DNA of 11,280 bases from assembly GCA_031278795.1 (NCBI GenBank), contig JAITJT010000258.1:1-11280 (forward strand), given 5' to 3'. Shown here piece after piece: positions 6,387 to 11,280 of this stretch (position 1 is the first letter of the stretch; each line of letters opens with the position of its first letter). Both the position numbers and the translations under genes were made by a program. The notes beneath the pieces were generated by a model, which saw nothing but the letters and a program-made list of their open reading frames with translations, was not told the DNA's origin and did not search any database. This DNA is from Deltaproteobacteria bacterium (lineage in GTDB: Bacteria > Desulfobacterota > Desulfarculia > Adiutricales > Adiutricaceae).

Positions 6387-9300
6387 ATGAGCTGGAAAAT
6401 CTACTATGCCATAGCCAAAGCCTCTGGGCCATTTTCCCGGCTGGATTCTGCTTTGAGAGCGGGTGGCCTGGCATGGGTGGAAATCGCCCTAAGACCTAAA
6501 AAGAAGGAAAGCTCAGAGTCCCAAGAGCTTATGCCCAATCCCCCGCCTTTAGAGAGCGCCCTTCCTAAGAAGGGCGATGGCGACACTATCCCCGCTAATC
6601 CCTCCCCCCCAAGCCCAGCCCCTATTCCCAAGCCCCTAGAAGGCGAGACTCCCCCCGATCTCCACGCCACCCTGAGGACTCCGGAGCAGCTTACGCAGCT
6701 AACCGTAAGCCTCCAGGGGGACGCCCAGGTTGCCCTTCAGGCCAGGGAAGAGGCGGCGCCAGTCTCCACCAAGGAGAGCGAGCCCGCCCCCAGCTTCAAG
6801 GTTAACCCGGCCTTTGTCATAAAACCCAAAGAGGTGGTATCCAAACGGCCCAAGAGGCGTCTTGATGATGACAGGCCCAAGATTGTCTTTGAGGATGTGG
6901 ACTTTGGGAATATTGGCTCCATGAAGCCTGGGTCAATGGGTGAAAAAGACCATAAACCCAAGGAAGACGAAAGGGCCCAAGACCATAAATTCAACGTGGC
7001 GGACGTCACCCTCTCGGAGGCTTTTTTAGCCTCTTTGGGTCTTCCGGAGGAGGCCCCTCCCCAGGGAGATAGCTTCCTCACGGAGATACTCCACCCCGGG
7101 GACTCGGAGAGGCTCTTTAAGGCCTTTTTGGAGATTTTTGATGGGAAATGCGAGAGCCTTAAGCTAAGACACCTCCTCTACAACGCGGGTAAGGGGGCCT
7201 GGAGGCCCTATGTGAGCTCTTTTTCCGCGGTGAGGGAGGGAGAGCTTACAAAAGTTGTGGGGGTCTTAAACCCGGTGGAGATGGAGGATCCCTACTTCAT
7301 GTACGGCTCCCCCGGGGTGAAGGCTAAGACTCCCGCGCCGGGAAACGGCGCGGGAGGGCTGGATAGCTTTGAGGATAGCTCTAGTAGCCCCAGAGACAAA
7401 GAGGATAGCTCAGAAGCTGAGGGAGGGGAGCAAAAGGTGCTTCCTCCCTTCAAGAAGGTGGATAGAGAGGCCCAGAGGGCTGAGACCGAGCGCTACTACC
7501 ACCTCATGCTGGATTCACTACCTATAGTATGCAGCATCTGGAACACCAGTTTTGAGATGGTGGAGTGTAACGCGGCGGTCATGCCCATGTTTAAGCTCCC
7601 GGATAAGATCTCCTTTTCCAAGTACTTCCAGGACCTCTCACCCCCTTACCAGCCCGACGGGCAGGTATCCTCCAGCGCCATGCGCCACCACATGGAGACG
7701 GCCATGCGGGAGGGTTATACCCACTTCGAGTGGCTCTTCCAGACCATGGAAGGGGATCCGGTGCAGATGCACGTGACCTTGGCCAAGCTAAGCTACGGCT
7801 CGGAAACCATACTGGTCTCCTTCGCCGAGGACCAAAGGGACCTCAAAGCCACAGAGGCCGAGCTGGAAAGGGAGAGGACGCTACTACAGAAGATCTTGGA
7901 CAACTGCCCCATAAGCTTCCTGGTGACAGTCGCCAACCGGGTGCGCTTCATAACGCCTTTCGCGAGGAAGACCCTGGGATTAAACGTGGGAGACTCCCTG
8001 GACCGCATCTACCACCTCGAGGAGGAGGGAGACTACGTAAAGAAGATCATAGAGAAGAAGGGCTCGCTCTCCTGGCACCAGGTGCTCATTAATTCCAGGG
8101 AGGGGAATGTCCTCCACATGCTCCTAAACGCCTTTAAGACCGACTACTCCGGAGACATTGGCCAGATGTACTGGCTCATGGATGTTACCGAGATGGCCGA
8201 AAAGGAGCAGGCGCTCTCCGCCGCGAGGGAACTAGCCGAGGCATCCACCCGGGCCAAGAGCGAGTTCTTGGCCAATATGAGCCACGAGATAAGAACCCCC
8301 ATGAACGCTATCATTGGGCTAACGCATCTGGCCCTCCAGACCGAGCTAAGCGCCCAGCAAGAGGTGTATATCGAGAGGACCCAGTCAGCAGCCCAGGCTC
8401 TACTAAGAATAATAAACGACATATTGGACTTCTCCAAGATAGAGGCTGGAAAGCTGGAGATGGAGAAGACAGAGTTCTCGCTGGACACGGTCATATCCGA
8501 GGCCATGGAGCTTCAGAGCATGCGGGCCACCGAAAAGAACCTGGAGCTGTGGCTGGACATGCCCGAGTACGAGATACCACCCTTAATCGGGGATCCCGTG
8601 AGGCTGCAGCAGATAATCATAAACCTCCTCTCCAACGCCATAAAGTTCACCAACCAAGGCGAGGTGGGGGTGAAGATAGAGTTCATAGAGGAGATCCCTC
8701 TCTCCCTCACCATCCATTTCACCATTCAAGACACGGGTATTGGGCTCACCCAGGAGCAGCTTTCCAGGCTATTTACCCCCTTCACCCAGGGGGATAGCTC
8801 CACTACTAGAAAGTTTGGCGGAACAGGTCTGGGACTCACCATCACCAAGCGCTTGGTGGAGATGATGGAGGGGCAGATTGAGTGCGAGTCCACCCCTGGC
8901 AAGGGAAGCTCCTTTAGCTTCACCGCCCGCTTTGGCCTCAAGGAGAGGTGGGAGCGCCAGCCCAAGCCCCAGACCTTCCAGGGCTCCCAGGTGCTTATCG
9001 TGGATGACAACTCCACGGCGCTGCGCATCTTGGGAAGCTCCCTAATTTCACTGGGCTTTGAGGTTAAAAGGGCCAAGTCTGGTGACAACGCCCTGGCCCT
9101 TATTCACGCCATCACTAGAACCAAGGAGGACCCGAGCTTTCCCTCGCTACTCATCTTGGATTGGAACATGCCTGGAACCGATGGGCCCAAGACCTTGGAG
9201 GCCCTTCTTTCCAACTACCACAAGTTCAACCAAAAGGACCCACCCTCCATCATGATGATCCAGGGCCCCTCCACCCAGCAGCAGCAGAAGACCATGGAGA

Positions 9301-9890
9301 GGCTGGGGGTGAAGGCCACCCTGGCCAAGCCCTACACCTTAAAGGCCCTCCATGACACCTTGGAGGACGTCCTCATCAAGGTGAAGGGTAGACCCAAGAA
9401 GTCCCAGAAGACCCAGGGCTTCAGCGAGCTGGTGGCCCACCACAAGGGGGCCAAGATCCTTCTAGTGGAGGATAATGAGGTGAACCAGCTGGTCGCCAGC
9501 CGCATCCTTAAAAAAGCGGGATTCCTCATAAAGATTGCCGCGAACGGCCTGGAGGCCATTGAGGAGGTCCAGAAGGAGAGATTCGATCTAGTCCTCATGG
9601 ACATCCAGATGCCCGAGATGGACGGCATAGAGGCCACCAAGAAGATAAGGGAGCTACCGGGTTTTGCTAAGCTCCCCATAGTCGCCATGACAGCCCACGC
9701 CATGAGCTCTGACAGGGACCTCTCCATTTCAGCCGGCATGAACGACCACGTCAGTAAACCCATAGACGTCCAGGAGCTCTTTAAGACCATAGCCAAGTGG
9801 TTAGATGACGCCAAGAACCCGGATAGCTCAGAAGCCTCTGACAAGGACCCCCACGACAAAGACGGAGAGGCCCTCCAGGACACCCGGTGA
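6387..9890 (+). CDS. soluble PAS hybrid histidine kinase with two receiver domains
   Basis: The protein has 1167 residues and no membrane segment, so it should sense a cytoplasmic signal. After a Pro/Glu-rich N-terminus comes a PAS-like region (about 201-300), then PAS-type regions at about 370-480 and 499-605. The HisKA H-box MSHEIRTPMN has phospho-acceptor His633. The ATPase shows N-box SNAIKF (Asn750), DTGIGL (782-787) and GGTGLGL (811-817). Receiver 1 has Asp873/Asp874, phospho-acceptor Asp925 and Lys981, but Ile958 replaces the usual Thr/Ser. Receiver 2 is canonical: VEDN, Asp1072, Thr1102, Lys1124. There is no Hpt domain, so a separate Hpt protein would be needed for phosphorelay. ATG 6387 is the first start after an in-frame TAG (6381-6383) and lacks a clear Shine-Dalgarno. 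It overlaps the next gene by 4 nt. The design resembles BarA-type kinases; the ligand is unknown. Confidence 0.93.
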   Translation: MSWKIYYAIAKASGPFSRLDSALRAGGLAWVEIALRPKKKESSESQELMPNPPPLESALPKKGDGDTIPANPSPPSPAPIPKPLEGETPPDLHATLRTPEQLTQLTVSLQGDAQVALQAREEAAPVSTKESEPAPSFKVNPAFVIKPKEVVSKRPKRRLDDDRPKIVFEDVDFGNIGSMKPGSMGEKDHKPKEDERAQDHKFNVADVTLSEAFLASLGLPEEAPPQGDSFLTEILHPGDSERLFKAFLEIFDGKCESLKLRHLLYNAGKGAWRPYVSSFSAVREGELTKVVGVLNPVEMEDPYFMYGSPGVKAKTPAPGNGAGGLDSFEDSSSSPRDKEDSSEAEGGEQKVLPPFKKVDREAQRAETERYYHLMLDSLPIVCSIWNTSFEMVECNAAVMPMFKLPDKISFSKYFQDLSPPYQPDGQVSSSAMRHHMETAMREGYTHFEWLFQTMEGDPVQMHVTLAKLSYGSETILVSFAEDQRDLKATEAELERERTLLQKILDNCPISFLVTVANRVRFITPFARKTLGLNVGDSLDRIYHLEEEGDYVKKIIEKKGSLSWHQVLINSREGNVLHMLLNAFKTDYSGDIGQMYWLMDVTEMAEKEQALSAARELAEASTRAKSEFLANMSHEIRTPMNAIIGLTHLALQTELSAQQEVYIERTQSAAQALLRIINDILDFSKIEAGKLEMEKTEFSLDTVISEAMELQSMRATEKNLELWLDMPEYEIPPLIGDPVRLQQIIINLLSNAIKFTNQGEVGVKIEFIEEIPLSLTIHFTIQDTGIGLTQEQLSRLFTPFTQGDSSTTRKFGGTGLGLTITKRLVEMMEGQIECESTPGKGSSFSFTARFGLKERWERQPKPQTFQGSQVLIVDDNSTALRILGSSLISLGFEVKRAKSGDNALALIHAITRTKEDPSFPSLLILDWNMPGTDGPKTLEALLSNYHKFNQKDPPSIMMIQGPSTQQQQKTMERLGVKATLAKPYTLKALHDTLEDVLIKVKGRPKKSQKTQGFSELVAHHKGAKILLVEDNEVNQLVASRILKKAGFLIKIAANGLEAIEEVQKERFDLVLMDIQMPEMDGIEATKKIRELPGFAKLPIVAMTAHAMSSDRDLSISAGMNDHVSKPIDVQELFKTIAKWLDDAKNPDSSEASDKDPHDKDGEALQDTR
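7330..7356. repeat. perfect 11-bp GC-rich inverted repeat inside the kinase gene
   Basis: CTCCCGCGCCG (7330-7340) and CGGCGCGGGAG (7346-7356) are exact reverse complements around the loop GGAAA. No U-tract follows, so it is not a terminator. It encodes TPAPGNGAGG in the linker between the first two PAS-like regions. Confidence 0.8.
9877..9880 (+). promoter_or_regulatory. ribosome binding site of the GT9 gene within the kinase 3' end
   Basis: AGGA ends 6 nt before GTG 9887. With the GTGA overlap this supports translational coupling to the kinase and fixes the start. Confidence 0.6.
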
Positions 9891-10969
9891 AGGACTCACC
9901 CAATCACAGCCCCCTAAAAGACCCAGAGCCAATACTCCCTAAGAGCATCCTAATCGTGAGGCTCTCCTCTCTGGGTGACACGGTGCACAGCCTTCCCCTG
10001 GCCCACGCCATCAAGACCCTTTCCCCCGACTCCCATCTCTCTTGGGTCACCGAGGAGGCCCAGGCCCCCCTAATAAGGGGAAACCCCCTCATAGACTCTC
10101 CCTTTGTGGTTAAAAAAGGCTTCCTGAGGCACCCCTCTGAGATTCTTTCCCTGAGAAGGTCCTTGAAAGCTAAGCGTTTTCAGCTCTCCTTTGACCCCCA
10201 GTCGCTTACTAAAAGCGCGTTAGTGGCCTATCTCTCCGGATGCCCCAAACGTATTGGTTTCGCAAGAGGCGAGGGCCGGGAGCTAGCGCCCTTTCTAAAT
10301 AACATCCTGGTTTCCCCCACAAGCATCCATGTGGTGGAGAAAACCCTAGAGCTCCTTAAAGGGGTGGGGCTTAGCCCCCCAGCCGGGGCAAAGCTCGTTT
10401 TACCCACCCCCAACCAAGAAGAGCTAAACCTCATAGATGACTTTCTCCAAAAGAATTCTATAGAAAAGAATTCTTACTTCCTCTTCGCCCCGGGTAGCGC
10501 CCAGGCCTCCAAACGCTGGAGCGTGGAACGCTACGCGGCTCTAGGGGACAAGCTAAACCAGAGCATAAATAAAAGCGTCATCTATATCTCCCACGACGAG
10601 CTTGAAAGGAAAGAGATTGAGCTAACCCTTAGTAAACGGGAGGGGCAATTTCTGGCGCCTGACTTAAGCCTCTTGGGGGCGGCTCTGCTCATAAAAGGCT
10701 CTTACCTAGCGGTCGGCTCAGACAGCTTCGCCACCCACGTGGCCTCTCTTTTTGCTCTTCCCACGGTCATGCTGTTTTCCGTATCAGACCCAAGGCGCGT
10801 GGGGCCCCTTCATCCCAATGGTAGAAGCGTCTACGCCAAGCTAACCATTGTGGGCTCGGCCAAGGCCAGGAAGAAGCTGGGAAATGAAAACATTATGGCC
10901 CTCAGTGTGGATGAGGTGGAAGGCGCTATTATGGGGCTTGTTAGGCAAATTGAGGGAAAAGATGAGTGA
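9887..10969 (+). CDS. GT9 family glycosyltransferase, WaaC-like (LPS heptosyltransferase type)
   Basis: Enzymes of this family transfer heptose from ADP-heptose to the growing LPS inner core on the cytoplasmic face of the inner membrane. The protein has 360 residues. The N-terminal motif ILIVRLSSLGDTVHSLP (from residue 21) closely matches WaaC (LIVK-SS-GD-HTLP), with Asp31 at the position of the catalytic Asp. In the C-terminal half, FAPGSAQASKRWSVERY carries Lys209, and GSDSFATH (Asp279, His284) followed by LFSVSDPRRVGPLHP corresponds to the sugar-nucleotide binding site. The usual DTG is DSF here. About 18 residues precede the first strand, more than in E. coli WaaC. GTG 9887 overlaps the kinase stop and has AGGA 6 nt upstream. 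WaaC or another GT9 heptosyltransferase is possible; the exact acceptor is not decidable from sequence. Confidence 0.88.
   Translation: MKDSPNHSPLKDPEPILPKSILIVRLSSLGDTVHSLPLAHAIKTLSPDSHLSWVTEEAQAPLIRGNPLIDSPFVVKKGFLRHPSEILSLRRSLKAKRFQLSFDPQSLTKSALVAYLSGCPKRIGFARGEGRELAPFLNNILVSPTSIHVVEKTLELLKGVGLSPPAGAKLVLPTPNQEELNLIDDFLQKNSIEKNSYFLFAPGSAQASKRWSVERYAALGDKLNQSINKSVIYISHDELERKEIELTLSKREGQFLAPDLSLLGAALLIKGSYLAVGSDSFATHVASLFALPTVMLFSVSDPRRVGPLHPNGRSVYAKLTIVGSAKARKKLGNENIMALSVDEVEGAIMGLVRQIEGKDE
10449..10474 (+). repeat. in-frame duplicated AAAAGAATTCT within the GT9 gene
   Basis: AAAAGAATTCT occurs at 10449-10459 and 10464-10474, a 15-bp period that encodes KNSIE then KNSYF. It keeps the frame and lies between the two GT9 lobes, probably a slippage duplication in a tolerant loop. 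Confidence 0.6.
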
Positions 10970-11183
10970 TGGGATAGAGGCTAACTTGTGATGATTAGAG
11001 GTGGTGTTAAGGGAATATAAGAGGGATTTGCTTATGAGTTTTTTAGAACGGAAGTTTAGCGCCAAAGGCCTTGTCCCGTAGGCTAAAAGCAAAAACTTAA
11101 TGTATAATGCCATATACACAAGGTATAATGCTAAAGATATCTTAGAAAGGCTGGCTGCTAAAGGCATAAAATCAAAAAGCTAA
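10962..11183 (+). pseudogene. decayed third gene of the kinase-GT9 operon
   Basis: ATG 10962 overlaps the GT9 stop (ATGAGTGA) and has GAGGG 5 nt upstream, the normal layout of a coupled next gene. It reads MSDGIEANL and then hits tandem TGA TGA (10989-10994). The same frame then reads LEVVLREYKRDLLMSF (with ATG 11034 behind a second GAGGG) through to AKGLVP and TAG 11079-11081. It continues in the same frame to YNAKDILERLAAKGIKSKS and TAA 11181-11183. So about 70 codons share one frame with three nonsense codons. I cannot name the protein. Alternatives are separate short peptides at 10962 and 11034 (15 residues), or chance. Confidence 0.4.
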
Positions 11184-11220
11184 AACCAAAGACTAAATGC
11201 TAAATCCTAAAAGCAAAAGG
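11081..11220. repeat. degenerate GCTAAA-type repeats
   Basis: GGCTAAAAGC, TGCTAAAGAT, TGCTAAAGGC, AGCTAAAACC, GACTAAATGC, TGCTAAATCC and TCCTAAAAGC occur within 140 bp. GTATAATGC is also repeated exactly at 11102-11110 and 11123-11131. The copies are irregularly spaced and partly overlap the decayed gene, so slippage and AT-rich drift are sufficient explanations. Nothing else is seen up to 11280. Confidence 0.35.
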
Positions 11221-11280
11221 TTTTATCACAAATAAGGACATAGAAAACTAGTCAAAAAATTTGCCAATATTTGCGAATAT

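Noticed and set aside
10841..11167. 108-codon minus-strand frame with hydrophobic start
   Set aside because: It overlaps the conserved end of the GT9 gene, has no ribosome binding site, and its composition reflects antisense of A-rich sequence.
10962..11183. Recoding of TGA or TAG as sense codons to explain interrupted frames
   Set aside because: TGA ends the kinase exactly in a GTGA overlap, TAG ends the LysM gene shortly before a strong terminator, and no large gene contains internal TGA or TAG. Nonsense mutation is simpler.
1..11280. CRISPR array, tRNA, rRNA, insertion sequence or prophage
   Set aside because: No regularly spaced long repeats, no cloverleaf with a T-loop signature, no transposase or integrase motif found on either strand by eye.

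Overview
The window is an 11.3 kb piece of a bacterial chromosome, probably from a Gram-negative relative of the Desulfobacterota (former Deltaproteobacteria). The evidence is a heptosyltransferase-type (GT9) enzyme, which implies lipopolysaccharide. There is also a chemoreceptor whose C-terminus (FPMDDDF) resembles the acidic tail common on sulfate-reducer chemoreceptors, and a large PAS hybrid kinase. The taxonomic call is an inference of moderate to low confidence. The four intact genes all lie on the + strand and are GC-rich. They are separated by long AT-rich gaps of about 0.8 to 1 kb that contain short gene-like fragments interrupted by stops. Low coding density together with such fragments suggests a genome undergoing erosion, perhaps in a host-associated lineage.

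Layout. 1-238 (minus strand): an unidentified coding-like fragment with one in-frame TAG, running off the left edge. 403-2118 (probably from 358): a methyl-accepting chemotaxis protein. 2119-3132: an AT-rich gap with a C-rich/G-poor tract (G-quadruplex on the minus strand, rut-like on the + strand), a weak minus-strand fragment and a near-palindrome. 3133-5550: a secreted protein with two LysM-like domains, followed by a strong intrinsic terminator (5599-5637). 5638-6386: a long structured leader holding a TATAAT box, a possible H-type pseudoknot, several hairpins, a 12-bp tandem repeat with TGTACA cores and a terminator-like hairpin with a U-tract just before the next gene. 6387-9890: a soluble PAS hybrid histidine kinase with two receiver domains. 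9887-10969: a GT9 glycosyltransferase of WaaC type that overlaps the kinase stop by 4 nt. 10962-11183: a decayed third gene of the same operon, with a good ribosome binding site and three in-frame stops. 11184-11280: AT-rich, with GCTAAA-like repeats.

How the genes may fit together. The receptor would sense a periplasmic or membrane cue for chemotaxis. The LysM protein would sit in the periplasm and bind peptidoglycan. The kinase is translationally coupled to an LPS-core glycosyltransferase, so an internal signal could be tied to envelope synthesis. No response regulator with an output domain and no Hpt protein is present here, so the kinase's downstream partner is unknown. I found no mobile element, CRISPR array, tRNA or rRNA. 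The best candidates for something undescribed are the structured kinase leader and two perfect GC-rich inverted repeats lying in frame inside linker regions of the receptor and kinase genes.
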